The notes beneath the pieces were generated by a model. The model did no database searches, was not told where the DNA came from, and saw nothing but the letters and a program-made list of their open reading frames with translations. Position numbers and translations under genes: made by a program. Shown here piece by piece: positions 1-8,246 of a stretch of 64,000 nucleotides of DNA; positions within the stretch are counted from its first letter, which is position 1; each line of letters begins with the position of its first letter. The stretch comes from Aquiflexum balticum DSM 16537. Its GTDB lineage: Bacteria; Bacteroidota; Bacteroidia; Cytophagales; Cyclobacteriaceae. Location of the stretch: NCBI RefSeq assembly GCF_900176595.1, contig NZ_LT838813.1, positions 4,296,001 to 4,360,000 of the forward strand, written 5' to 3'.

Positions 1-300
1 GATAAATACCTTACCTCCCCTTTCATGTACAGCTTCGGTCACTTTTTTCCAACCATCAATTTGGGCTTGAGAATAAATACCCGGTGTATTGATGTATCCT
101 ACTGCCTTCTTGGAAATCTGAGATCCCTCTGTAATAATAAGGCCAGCGGAAGCCCGCTGTCTGTAATACTTGGCATGAAGGTCTGTAGGTGCATTTTCCG
201 GATTATCTGATCTACTTCTTGTCATTGGGGCCATTACAACCCTGTTATTCAATTCAATGTCCCCGAGGTTTAATTTTTCTAAAAGTGGTTTGTTATTCAT
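1..300 (-). CDS. Old Yellow Enzyme family alkene reductase (partial, N-terminal 100 residues)
   Basis: Reading the minus strand from the ATG at 298-300 gives an open frame of 100 codons that runs off the window's left edge. The start MNNKPLLEKLNLGDIELNNR, followed by VVMAPMTRSR and then GLIITEGSQISKKAVGY, is the hallmark N-terminus of NemA/OYE-type FMN flavoproteins. These reduce activated C=C bonds or nitrate esters with NAD(P)H in the cytoplasm. The MAPMTR segment lines the FMN site and the ITEG segment begins the second barrel strand. The catalytic His/Asn and the C-terminus lie outside the window. The product is typically about 360 residues, so roughly a quarter is visible. The family call is firm; the substrate is unknown. 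Confidence 0.9.
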   Translation of the reverse strand, partial: MNNKPLLEKLNLGDIELNNRVVMAPMTRSRSDNPENAPTDLHAKYYRQRASAGLIITEGSQISKKAVGYINTPGIYSQAQIDGWKKVTEAVHERGGKVFI

Positions 301-543
301 ATTGGAATTTGGTTTGTCTTCAAAATTATATGTATATACAACAATCCCTTCCTGCAAATCGTTCACGAAAAATTAAGTTAATTATTTATGCCTTTTGAAT
401 ACTTATTTCATTCCCATTTTCAGACCATACAGAAAAGAAATCTTAAAAATTAGGCATAAACTATCCCTTCAACTGATTTTGCGCCTTTGGAATTTTTGAC
501 CTAAAGAGCTTCTGCAAGAATTTAAAGTTATTGAGGAGGATTG

Positions 544-1929
544 TCAAACCAACTTCATCTCCACCGGATCCCAAAGAATCTGTCTTCCCTGTTCGATACT
601 CAAGTTGCAGGCCAAGGACGGTGCTGCTGCCCTTAAGCCAAAGGAAGCATCTTCCAATACTTGGTTGTTATTCCGTACGGCGTTAAAGAAAACCACCATA
701 TGATCCATACGGTCATCGTAGCCAATCGGTGCACTGTAAACCTTCTGTCGGCCAATATGATAGCCGCTTTGCTCTGATCCATAGGTTTGCTTGTACCACT
801 TCTGGAATTCGGTTTTTTGGGCTTTTGAGAAGCTTTCAAATGCATCGTAACCACCAAATCCAGGTGCTTTGCCGCGCTTGACCGTAGAAACCTTGAATTC
901 ATGCCAACCAATATCAATCACGCCTTCCGTGCCAAACATCTTCATACCGAATCCACCTTTTCCTTCCCCATCAGCCAAATTTGCCCGGGTATAGAGCTGA
1001 AAGGATTTATGTTTTTCGGAAGCGGGATAATCCATCAATGCATTTACGATATCGTAGGCTTCACGACCATCTTGCCAATATTTCAAGTCCCCAAGGCTGA
1101 AAATCCTGGTGGGGCCTTGTGATTCTGTAATGGTATGAATGCCTGTCAATAGGTGTACTATCAAATCCCCGGCAGCCCCTGTTCCGTAGTCCTTATAGTT
1201 TCTCCACCTGAAAAACCGTGTCGCATCGAATGGCACCTTTGGCGTATCTCCTAAAAATGTGTCAAAATCCACAGTTTCCGGTGAAGCATCAAGAGGTATT
1301 GAATAATTCCATGCCCCGCGGAAATCAGTTCGGTCACAGTAAGCTTGAATATAAGTCAATTCACCAATCATCCCGCTTTCCAAAACCTTTTTTGCTTCCA
1401 AAATCGCTAATGCACTCGCCCTTTGGCTACCAACCTGAAACACCTTTTTGGATTCCTTTTGGGCATCAATGATCGCTTTTCCCTCTTCAATCTTATGGAC
1501 CATAGGTTTCTCACAGTAAACATGTTTGCCTGCATTGAGGGCATCTATGGAAATCCGCTGATGCCAATGGTCCGGTGTGCAAATCAATACTGCATCTATA
1601 TCTTCACGATCAAGCACTTCCCGGTAGTCCCTTGTGGTGAACATATCCTTTCCCCATTTTTCTTTGGCAAATTCGAGGCGTCCTGTATAAAGGTCACAAA
1701 CCGCAGCCAGCTCAACTCCGACTATTTTCAGAGCAGCTTCCGCATCATAATGCCCAATGATTCCAGCACCAATCAAACCGATCCTGATACGATCATTGGC
1801 ACTTGGTTTGATTTCGCTTCTTAGTATGTTTAAGTCCTCATCAGCTCCTGCTTCAAGTACTCCTCCAAAGCCTGCCAATGCTAATGAGCCACCGACTTTT
1901 TTTAAAAACTGTCTGCGTTGATTTTTCAT
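544..1929 (-). CDS. Gfo/Idh/MocA family oxidoreductase with Tat signal
   Basis: 461 residues. A twin-arginine signal (RRQFLKK at residues 5-11 plus a Gly/Ala-rich hydrophobic stretch) indicates folded export to the periplasm. A Rossmann NAD(P)-binding motif follows (GLIGAGIIG, about residues 51-59), and the family's EKP motif (CEKPMVHK) lies near residue 140. Periplasmic Gfo/Idh/MocA enzymes of Bacteroidota act on sugars or cyclitols, often with tightly bound NAD(P); the substrate here is not evident. A second, non-exported family member lies at 39426. The ATG is clear and the gene appears monocistronic, with a palindromic possible operator about 100 bp upstream. Confidence 0.9.
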   Translation of the reverse strand: MKNQRRQFLKKVGGSLALAGFGGVLEAGADEDLNILRSEIKPSANDRIRIGLIGAGIIGHYDAEAALKIVGVELAAVCDLYTGRLEFAKEKWGKDMFTTRDYREVLDREDIDAVLICTPDHWHQRISIDALNAGKHVYCEKPMVHKIEEGKAIIDAQKESKKVFQVGSQRASALAILEAKKVLESGMIGELTYIQAYCDRTDFRGAWNYSIPLDASPETVDFDTFLGDTPKVPFDATRFFRWRNYKDYGTGAAGDLIVHLLTGIHTITESQGPTRIFSLGDLKYWQDGREAYDIVNALMDYPASEKHKSFQLYTRANLADGEGKGGFGMKMFGTEGVIDIGWHEFKVSTVKRGKAPGFGGYDAFESFSKAQKTEFQKWYKQTYGSEQSGYHIGRQKVYSAPIGYDDRMDHMVVFFNAVRNNNQVLEDASFGLRAAAPSLACNLSIEQGRQILWDPVEMKLV

Positions 1930-2025
1930 GGGTAATTATTCTTTGGGTTGAGAAAGTATCTTAAATCTGAAACTTCAGAATTGAAATTGGAGATTTGGTT
2001 ATTGTTATCCGTTGTTTTATCTGAT

Positions 2026-2038
2026 TGACCAATGGTCA
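2026..2038. promoter_or_regulatory. 13-bp palindrome TGACCAATGGTCA, possible operator
   Basis: A perfect 5-bp inverted repeat (TGACC / GGTCA) around a 3-bp centre lies about 100 bp upstream of the minus-strand Gfo/Idh/MocA gene and just past the end of the peptidase gene. The form resembles operators bound by TetR/AcrR-type dimers. No such regulator is encoded nearby, so this is inference from symmetry and position only. Confidence 0.3.
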
Positions 2039-2065
2039 GTCAAAAAACTACGTAAACCTATTTTT

Positions 2066-3703
2066 TTACCTCAATCGAAAACTCCCCACATAATAATCCG
2101 GGTCTACTGTGAGTGAACCAGACTTTTTTACCTTAGTTTGCTGCCATTGGGTAGTGGGTGAAATTCGCATTGTTTCTGTTCCAATTGCTATATCCACGGG
2201 CATATCAAATGAATTTATGCTGTTGCCCCAGCGATAATGGAGAGTCTCCTCATCCGAAAAGTAATATTCTAAAGTCGGAATTGAAACATTTCTTAGATAT
2301 TGGTTAAAGAAATTCTCTAAATTCAAGCCACTTTCTCTTGAAATATAGTTTTCCACTTGTTCTGTTGTGACAGTCTGATGGTAAAATTCACGGTTCAATC
2401 CCCTCAGGATTTGTCTCCATTTTTCATCATCATCCAGGATTTGACGGAGCATGTTCAGGATATTTCCGCCTTTGTAATACATATCGCCCGAACCTTTATG
2501 ATTCACAGAATACCTCCCGATAATAGGTAGTTTGTTTTCAATCCGGGTACGGGTGCCACGGACATACTCCTGTCCTGCTTCTTTTCCATAGAAATATTCC
2601 ACAAAGAGACTTTCGGAATAATTGGTAAAACTCTCATGAATCCACATATCTGCCACATCCTTATAGGTAATGTTGTTGGCAAACCACTCATGCCCGGATT
2701 CGTGGATGATGATAAAATCAAACTTCAGCCCCCAACCGGTACCGCTTAGGTCTGTTCCCCGATAGCCGTTTTGATAGCCGTTACCATAGGTAACCGAACT
2801 CTGATGCTCCATTCCCAAATAGGGTGCTTCCACCAATTTGTAACTGTCTTCATAAAAAGGGTACGGACCAAACCAATGTTCGAAAGCTTCCATCATGCGC
2901 CTTGCATCCTGAAACTGTACTTTAGCCTTTTCCAGGTTGTTCTTCAGGACATAGTATTCCATATCAAGTTCTCCCTTTTCTCCGGGATATTTTTCAGAGA
3001 AATGCACATAATCCCCGATATTGATATTGACACCATAGTCATTGATGGGATTACTGACAAACCAATGGTAGGTTCTCGTTTTTCCTTTCTTCTCCACTTT
3101 CCTCAACCTTCCATTGGAAATGTTCATAAGATCTTTTGGTAACGTTACACTGATCAGCATGCTGTCCACTTCGTCGGCAGGATGGTCCTTGCTTGGCCAC
3201 CAAATACTGGAACCAATTCCTTGGTTGGATGAAGCAATAAAATGCTTGCCGTTATCATCCTTTTGCCAGGTAATGCCACCATCCCAAGGTGGGCGGACAG
3301 CTTCCTTGGGTTGGCCTTCATAACTGATAATGATCTCCTCAAAAGTTCCCGGAACCTGCTTTTTGCTCAATTTGATAAAATGAGCTGCCCCTTCTTTCCT
3401 GATCATCAATTCCTGTCCATCCTGTCTTGCAGCAATGATCTTTAGAGGCTCCTGAAGGTCAATCTGCAGCACCTGATGCTCCTCTTTCACCTGATACCTC
3501 ACCGTATTTGTACCGGAAATGGATTTCGTATCAGGAAAAATTTCCACATCCAAATGGTAATAATTCAAATCCCACCAGCCTCTTTCGGGGGTAATACTTC
3601 CTCTTAAGGTATCAGCACGGGTAAACTTTTCAGTTTGGGAATAACCTATAGCCACAGTAAAAAGTAAGATTAAGGATAAGAATGGTTTTATAAAGATGTT
3701 CAT
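2066..3703 (-). CDS. M1 family zinc aminopeptidase-like protein
   Basis: 545 residues with an N-terminal signal peptide ending near ATVAIGYSQ-type residues (about 1-22), so a periplasmic or envelope protein. The gluzincin zinc site HESGHEW lies near residue 332, and the third ligand Glu sits 18 residues later in WIHESFTNYSE, the HEXXH-X18-E arrangement of M1 peptidases. The substrate-binding GxMEN motif appears as GMEHQ near residue 296, a change seen in many Bacteroidota paralogues that may alter aminopeptidase activity. The protein is shorter than classical PepN (about 870) and lacks the long C-terminal helical domain. It is likely involved in peptide scavenging. Confidence 0.88.
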   Translation of the reverse strand: MNIFIKPFLSLILLFTVAIGYSQTEKFTRADTLRGSITPERGWWDLNYYHLDVEIFPDTKSISGTNTVRYQVKEEHQVLQIDLQEPLKIIAARQDGQELMIRKEGAAHFIKLSKKQVPGTFEEIIISYEGQPKEAVRPPWDGGITWQKDDNGKHFIASSNQGIGSSIWWPSKDHPADEVDSMLISVTLPKDLMNISNGRLRKVEKKGKTRTYHWFVSNPINDYGVNINIGDYVHFSEKYPGEKGELDMEYYVLKNNLEKAKVQFQDARRMMEAFEHWFGPYPFYEDSYKLVEAPYLGMEHQSSVTYGNGYQNGYRGTDLSGTGWGLKFDFIIIHESGHEWFANNITYKDVADMWIHESFTNYSESLFVEYFYGKEAGQEYVRGTRTRIENKLPIIGRYSVNHKGSGDMYYKGGNILNMLRQILDDDEKWRQILRGLNREFYHQTVTTEQVENYISRESGLNLENFFNQYLRNVSIPTLEYYFSDEETLHYRWGNSINSFDMPVDIAIGTETMRISPTTQWQQTKVKKSGSLTVDPDYYVGSFRLR

Positions 3704-3734
3704 AAGATAAATGTCAAACTTTAAATCAAGGTTA

Positions 3735-3762
3735 CTTCCGTCTTCCGTCTACTGTCTTCCAG
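3735..3762. repeat. Heptad repeat array (4 units) downstream of the GAF gene
   Basis: Four consecutive 7-bp units read CTTCCGT, CTTCCGT, CTACTGT, CTTCCAG. The array starts 16 bp after the stop codon of the minus-strand GAF gene. On the transcribed strand it is purine-rich (GGAAGAC type). It belongs with the arrays at 4569, 9552 and 49721. Confidence 0.75.
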
Positions 3763-3777
3763 CCAAAATTTAATCAA

Positions 3778-4245
3778 CTATGAAACAATTCTCCCCGCCA
3801 AACTCTCCCCTATCCTCAACAAACCCTCACTTTCCTCCTCAGTAAAATCATAAGGCACAGGTTTTGCAATTCCCAAAGTCCCAAACAATTCGCCATCCAA
3901 CAACATGGGAACAGCAATGGAACCTTCAACCTTTGTTTCTTTTGCAGCAGGTCTTGCAACTCCGGATTCATCGGTTTGGAGATTACACATTTCCACAGGT
4001 TTTTTCCTTTCAGCTGCAATACCTGCCATACCTTTTCCAATAGGAATGGCTTCCATTTTTGGCAATAGGAAATCCGGGATTCCTTGTTGTGCCTTTAAGC
4101 GCAATAGGTTACTTTCTTTGTCCAGCACATGGATTGTTCCCGTAGTACAGTCAAATGCGGAAATGGTCTCGGACAGGAGCTCTGACCAGTTGATTTCGCC
4201 TTTGATTTCCTTAATGTTATTGATGATATTTTGTGTTTTGTTCAT
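3778..4245 (-). CDS. GAF domain protein
   Basis: 155 residues from the ATG at 4243-4245. A longer in-frame start at 4401 would add 52 residues translated from low-complexity, repeat-containing DNA, and I reject it. Nearly the whole protein is one GAF domain, including SAFDCTTGTIHVLD, a PIGKGMAGIAAE segment and the late strand GTLGIAKP. Stand-alone GAF proteins bind small ligands or redox groups, or belong to the free methionine-(R)-sulfoxide reductase group; I do not see that group's full cysteine set, so I call only the fold. Flanked on both sides by heptad repeats. Confidence 0.8.
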   Translation of the reverse strand: MNKTQNIINNIKEIKGEINWSELLSETISAFDCTTGTIHVLDKESNLLRLKAQQGIPDFLLPKMEAIPIGKGMAGIAAERKKPVEMCNLQTDESGVARPAAKETKVEGSIAVPMLLDGELFGTLGIAKPVPYDFTEEESEGLLRIGESLAGRIVS

Positions 4246-4258
4246 GTTTTTTTTTGAT

Positions 4259-4289
4259 GTACAAAGTACTAAGTACAAAGTACCAAGTA
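4259..4289. repeat. Heptad repeat array, GTAC(A/T/C)AA x4
   Basis: Units GTACAAA, GTACTAA, GTACAAA, GTACCAA and a final GTA follow with exact 7-bp spacing. This array lies just upstream of the GAF gene start. Its sequence differs from the GTCTTC-type arrays but the period is the same. Confidence 0.75.
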
Positions 4290-4568
4290 GGGGTTTGTTT
4301 ATGGATTTAGGTTTCTTGAAATAAAGACGGATTTTGTGCCTCATATCTTGAATCTCACTTTTCAATAGATTTTCATTCCGAGCAGTAGTCGGGCTAGACA
4401 TAAAAAGGAAAGGCTTTTTTCTCTATTTAATATTCTTACTTCATTTAGTGTAACCCAGTCTTGGAGCTTGTGTCTAATGTCCAACCCCCCCGTTTGTAAT
4501 AGATGTCTCCTGCCGTCGACATGACAAGGTGAAGTCTTTTTCACTAATTCAAATTATTACTTTATTTA

Positions 4569-4631
4569 ATGTCTAAGTCTTGAATCTTGTGTTTTGTGTC
4601 TCAAATCTCAAATCTCACATCTCAAATCTTA
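4569..4631. repeat. Heptad repeat array of nine units abutting a stop codon
   Basis: Nine consecutive 7-mers (ATGTCTA, AGTCTTG, AATCTTG, TGTTTTG, TGTCTCA, AATCTCA, AATCTCA, CATCTCA, AATCTTA) end exactly where the minus-strand stop codon of the serine hydrolase begins (4632). In the transcript it would form the first 63 nt of the 3' untranslated region. Confidence 0.8.
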
Positions 4632-6149
4632 TTAAGCTTTCCCCACAAATACCGGCCAATCTTCCCTATTCTCAAAACTGTTTTTGAAAATAATCTCTGC
4701 ATGATCTCCTTCAAAGGTGATCAGAATGGTTTCGGTATGAGGGCTTTCATAGTATTTCAGTTTTATTTCAATGGTCTTTTCATCTTTCCAGGCATAACTT
4801 CCGGCAACTTTAAATGGGGCCAAACCATCAAGTTGGTTTTGGGCAAAGTGGAAAAGGTTGGGACCTTTTCTGTCTGTTGTTCCCAGAAGCCAGTTTCCCG
4901 AAGCCAGGAAGAATTCGTGAGACTCCTCTCCCACCTTCAAGGAAAGTTTAATGCTGGATTTCAGAAATTTTATATTAAATTCATTTACTATATTATTTTG
5001 ATTTTCAACAATATAGGTATTATTACTTATTGTATTTTCTAGTTTTTTATTTGATTTACTTTTTAGAGGAGAAAGAGAAAGATTTTTTAAATTTCTTTCA
5101 AGGTTTTTTTCAGAAGAAGGATCATTATCAAATGCAGGAAGTAGATGCTTCCAAACCAAATCCAATAAACCCTGCATGTCACTGGTTTCAGATGTGATGA
5201 CGATCACTCCTTCCAATTCAGGCAATATCAGGATATATTGTCCAAAGGCACCATCTGCCCGGTAGGAATTATACCTGCTTCGCCACATTTGGTAGCCATA
5301 TCCCTGAACCCAATCATTGGAAGCAATCCTTTCAGGTGAAGCATCGGGTTCCTGCATGATTTTCATGGTACTGGCTTCTTCAATCCAAGATTCCGGTAAA
5401 ATCTGTTTCCCGTTCCAATTCCCCTTTTGCAAAAACAATTGTCCAAGCTTGGCCATATCTTCGGTTTTTACCCTGATACCCCATCCCCCAACGGCAATCC
5501 CTTCCAAATCTTTCTCCCAATCCGCTCCGGATATACCCAATGGATCCAACAACCTTGGCTGAAGATATTCCAATAGATTTTGTCCGGTTACTTTTTGGAT
5601 GATGGCTGATAGCATATAGCTCGCAGAGGTATTGTATAGAAACTTGGTGCCGGGCTTGTCGGCAATGGGCAAATTCAAAAAAGCCTTGACCCAATCTTCC
5701 TGCGTAAAAACTTCCTGGTTGAAACTTTTGTCATGTCCTACGGTCATCGAAAGCAGGTCTTTTATTTCCAATTCCGCCAAATGGGGGCTAACTGTTGTCG
5801 GTAATGATTCCGGGAAAAAAGATATAACCTTATCGGTGACTTTCAGCTTTCCATCTGCAACTGCCAAACCTATTGCTGAAGCAGTGAATGTTTTGCTCAC
5901 AGAATACATGGTATGCTTGGTTTTCGGACCATAAGGCGCCCACCAACCCTCAGCTGCCACCTGACCATTTCTCAAAATCATCAGGCTGTGCATTTCATGT
6001 TTGCTTTCAGAGCCTACAGCATCCAAAAACTCTTGAATCCCTTTGCTGGAAATATTCAGTGCTTCGGGGGTATTTCTAGGTAAAGCGCTTTGGGCAAAAA
6101 TCTGAAAAGGAAACACGAATAGAATTAATGTTTGAAAGGTGGGTTTCAT
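4632..6149 (-). CDS. Serine hydrolase, class C beta-lactamase/transpeptidase-like
   Basis: 505 residues with a signal peptide (about residues 1-20, ending FAQ). The nucleophile motif SxxK is S83-V-S-K86 (MYSVSK). The YxN-type second motif appears in FLYNTSASY near residue 186, and a DGAFGQY segment near residue 300 corresponds to the third (HTG/KTG-like) box. About 130 C-terminal residues form an extra domain common in Bacteroidota homologues. Such exported esterase/peptidase-like proteins act on D-Ala peptides or small esters; true beta-lactamase activity cannot be inferred. The downstream region begins directly with a heptad repeat array. Confidence 0.88.
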   Translation of the reverse strand: MKPTFQTLILFVFPFQIFAQSALPRNTPEALNISSKGIQEFLDAVGSESKHEMHSLMILRNGQVAAEGWWAPYGPKTKHTMYSVSKTFTASAIGLAVADGKLKVTDKVISFFPESLPTTVSPHLAELEIKDLLSMTVGHDKSFNQEVFTQEDWVKAFLNLPIADKPGTKFLYNTSASYMLSAIIQKVTGQNLLEYLQPRLLDPLGISGADWEKDLEGIAVGGWGIRVKTEDMAKLGQLFLQKGNWNGKQILPESWIEEASTMKIMQEPDASPERIASNDWVQGYGYQMWRSRYNSYRADGAFGQYILILPELEGVIVITSETSDMQGLLDLVWKHLLPAFDNDPSSEKNLERNLKNLSLSPLKSKSNKKLENTISNNTYIVENQNNIVNEFNIKFLKSSIKLSLKVGEESHEFFLASGNWLLGTTDRKGPNLFHFAQNQLDGLAPFKVAGSYAWKDEKTIEIKLKYYESPHTETILITFEGDHAEIIFKNSFENREDWPVFVGKA

Positions 6150-6226
6150 AGGTTAAGATGACATGTTTAGAAATTCTGAATCCTGAAAAAGGAAATGAAT
6201 ATCAAATAATTTATAGACTATAAAGA

Positions 6227-6673
6227 TTAAACTTTTTCCGTTTCTTTTTGGGAATTTCTCAAACCTGCACTTTTAAGTTGATTATTTGAAACTGATTTTA
6301 GCTCATAAGGTCTATTAAAGGCACTCTGCTGCATCTTAAATCTTTCTGACAAACTCCTGATCATATTTTTTGAAAGCCCTTTTTTATAATTTAAAATATC
6401 TGAAAGATGACCCTTTGAAATTTCTAAAGTTTCAGCCAATTCTTTCTGGTTCAGATTATTTTCCTGCATCAGAAATTTTAATAATTGAATTGGCTCTGAT
6501 TCTTCAAAAGTTGAATTGGATTCATCATAATTCTCAATCAATAAAGTGATGGTATCAATCAAATCAATTAAATCTTGATTTGGATTCTTGCTATATTCAT
6601 TTGAAAGTTTTTCCAATTCGTCACAATAGTTCAAATATTGATTTTCTGATCTGATAATTGTGAAATTTTTCAT
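6227..6673 (-). CDS. higA: HigA-type antitoxin, HTH domain protein
   Basis: 148 residues from the ATG at 6671-6673. An upstream in-frame start would overlap the toxin gene and is less likely. The helix-turn-helix of the HigA/XRE type lies at about residues 62-115 (NLNQKELAETLEISKGHLSD). The N-terminal helical part is acidic, as expected for the toxin-neutralising portion. The gene follows the toxin with a 10-bp gap, the inverted toxin-first order typical of HigBA. It should bind its own promoter and repress the operon. Confidence 0.85.
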   Translation of the reverse strand: MKNFTIIRSENQYLNYCDELEKLSNEYSKNPNQDLIDLIDTITLLIENYDESNSTFEESEPIQLLKFLMQENNLNQKELAETLEISKGHLSDILNYKKGLSKNMIRSLSERFKMQQSAFNRPYELKSVSNNQLKSAGLRNSQKETEKV

Positions 6674-6683
6674 GTCTTTATGA

Positions 6684-7010
6684 TTAATATAAATCAACAG
6701 TGTATTGTAAATTTTGCTTGCACAGCTTAGAATACTCAGAATGAGTTCCAATCCATTTCACATACAAATGAACCATCTTTGGGCCAAACCAATATGAACA
6801 TATCAGTCTGAAATTATTTCCACCAATATTAAATACAATTCTGTTGTTGTTTATAATATCAGCAGAAGCAAAAGTCTTTTGAATGTCATGTATTGAATCC
6901 CAATCCGCATATTTAATAGAAGTTTTGAATATCTCAAAGGAAACCTCAGATCGTGAGTGTTCCTTTACAAATTTCTCAATCGACCTCCATTTAATAATAT
7001 GTACTTTCAT
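6684..7010 (-). CDS. higB: HigB-type mRNA interferase toxin
   Basis: 108 residues, a RelE-superfamily HigB toxin that cleaves mRNA on the ribosome. Supporting segments are WRSIEKFVKEH at the N-terminus, the central NNRIVFNIGGNNFRLI strand pair and the C-terminal VKWIGTHSEYSKL, which matches the conserved (F)IGTHxEYD ending of the HigB family. It is the first gene of the operon, with higA downstream. The next TA locus lies immediately upstream at 7135-8213. Confidence 0.88.
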   Translation of the reverse strand: MKVHIIKWRSIEKFVKEHSRSEVSFEIFKTSIKYADWDSIHDIQKTFASADIINNNRIVFNIGGNNFRLICSYWFGPKMVHLYVKWIGTHSEYSKLCKQNLQYTVDLY

Positions 7011-7134
7011 TTCAGACGATGTAATTTAATTAAAAGTTCGCAAAAAGCGAATAAAATTGCATTTAAAGTTCAAATAGTCTTAAATAATATATCTCCCAAT
7101 AGACAGAGTCTCCAAATAAGCGTAACTGGCATTT

Positions 7135-7599
7135 TCAAGAACTCAACAAATAATCAAACCTAACCTGCCCTACAAATTCCATATACTTTTTCAGATCAGG
7201 GAATTCAGGATTGATCAAAAGGTTATGTTCCAACGGATAAAATGAAAGATTTAATCTGGCTGAAGGTACTCTTAAAAAAGGAAATTCCTTTTCCTGTAAC
7301 CAAATCTTCCCAAAGTCCTGGGTGATTTTGCCATGTGGCAATATATTCCATTGTTTTGGTAAACTTTCTTTTTCCATTGTTCCTATTAAATCCGGATTTT
7401 GGATTTCAAATTCAATCATATACCAGGATTTTCCTGAAACGGCATTGCCCTTGATACACAGGTATTCCAATAAAGATAAGGCAGGCCCACTTCCGGCGTA
7501 AATCATCCCCATGCCTTTTGGATTCCATCTCCCTGCGCTATATGAACAACCAAATGGATTTTTATAATAGGATTCTGACATGATTCTGAAATACCGCAT
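7135..7599 (-). CDS. RES domain toxin (NAD+-targeting)
   Basis: 154 residues covering a complete RES domain. Its signature residues are visible: Arg24 in GRWNPKG, Glu45 in SLLEYL and Ser113 in VPSARL. Characterised RES toxins (MbcT and relatives) deplete NAD+ by phosphorolysis or hydrolysis. The ATG at 7597-7599 lies 2 bp beyond the stop of the antitoxin gene, so the pair is almost certainly translationally coupled. It is the downstream partner of the Xre-type antitoxin at 7602. Confidence 0.87.
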   Translation of the reverse strand: MRYFRIMSESYYKNPFGCSYSAGRWNPKGMGMIYAGSGPALSLLEYLCIKGNAVSGKSWYMIEFEIQNPDLIGTMEKESLPKQWNILPHGKITQDFGKIWLQEKEFPFLRVPSARLNLSFYPLEHNLLINPEFPDLKKYMEFVGQVRFDYLLSS

Positions 7600-7601
7600 A
7601 C

Positions 7602-8213
7602 TTACATGACATTGCCAAAATGAAGGGCATCCAAGGCCTCATCTACCCACTCCAAGCCTATCATGGAGGTAATCAACTTAATGGGAGCCATATTTCCAAG
7701 AGCCATATTCGGACTGTCCAACCATTGCTTCAAAAGGGTGGTATTGCCAAATAAATCCACGCCTTTTTTGATGACCTCGTCTATTTTAAAAAACTGATAG
7801 GACCCCGGAGTACCAATCGGACTCTTATTATCCCATCGGGAAACAGTACTTGGGGACACAGAAGCAGCCTTGGCTATCTCTTGAATTTTTAGATCCAAAA
7901 AATCAACGATAGGGGAAATATCTTCTGAAAGAAGATTTTGGTCCAATATCTCCCCTACTTCGGCCATACTATTTGCTTTTGCAAACGCAGGTACAAAAAA
8001 TCCATACCCACTTGGAATATCATATGATTTTGAATGTCCGGATCTCTCCACCTGAAATGCCGTAGTATTGCCATAAGGAGCCTCATATTGAAAATCAGAA
8101 ACAATATTCTCTTCTCTTGGATGGGATTCTTCGTAAGGCTTTGTCTTTTTAGAGGCCATTTTTCTTTGATTTGTAGATTCAAAAATTTCATTTGACATTA
8201 TAAAAATATTCAT
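7602..8213 (-). CDS. Xre/MbcA/ParS-type antitoxin (DUF2384)
   Basis: 203 residues. A disordered Lys-rich N-terminus is followed by a helix-turn-helix near residues 105-132 (QEIAKAASVSPSTVSRW) and a C-terminal toxin-binding domain at about 140-203 (FGNTTLLKQWLDSPNMALG, then PIKLITSMIGLEWVDEALD). This is the standard layout of antitoxins paired with RES toxins. A second possible start, MSNEIF, lies five codons inside. It likely autoregulates the operon. Confidence 0.87.
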   Translation of the reverse strand: MNIFIMSNEIFESTNQRKMASKKTKPYEESHPREENIVSDFQYEAPYGNTTAFQVERSGHSKSYDIPSGYGFFVPAFAKANSMAEVGEILDQNLLSEDISPIVDFLDLKIQEIAKAASVSPSTVSRWDNKSPIGTPGSYQFFKIDEVIKKGVDLFGNTTLLKQWLDSPNMALGNMAPIKLITSMIGLEWVDEALDALHFGNVM

Positions 8214-8246
8214 TTGAAATTGAAAAGAAAAATTTCCATCAATTAA

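Larger units (their letters stand above)
4246..4631. other. 386-bp gene-free stretch rich in degenerate heptad repeats
   Basis: This lies between the GAF gene start and the stop of the serine hydrolase, both on the minus strand. It holds two clear period-7 arrays (4259-4289 and 4569-4631) and a fainter related stretch near 4435-4485 that looks like a decayed duplicate of the second array. Short ORFs predicted here are translated repeat and have no recognisable product. Confidence 0.7.

Noticed and set aside
4246-4401. Longer start for the GAF protein
   Set aside because: The extra 52 residues would be encoded by low-complexity repeat DNA, while the ATG at 4245 begins cleanly at the domain.
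4362-4544. 60-codon ORF in the repeat-rich gap
   Set aside because: It translates degenerate heptad DNA and has no signature of a real protein.
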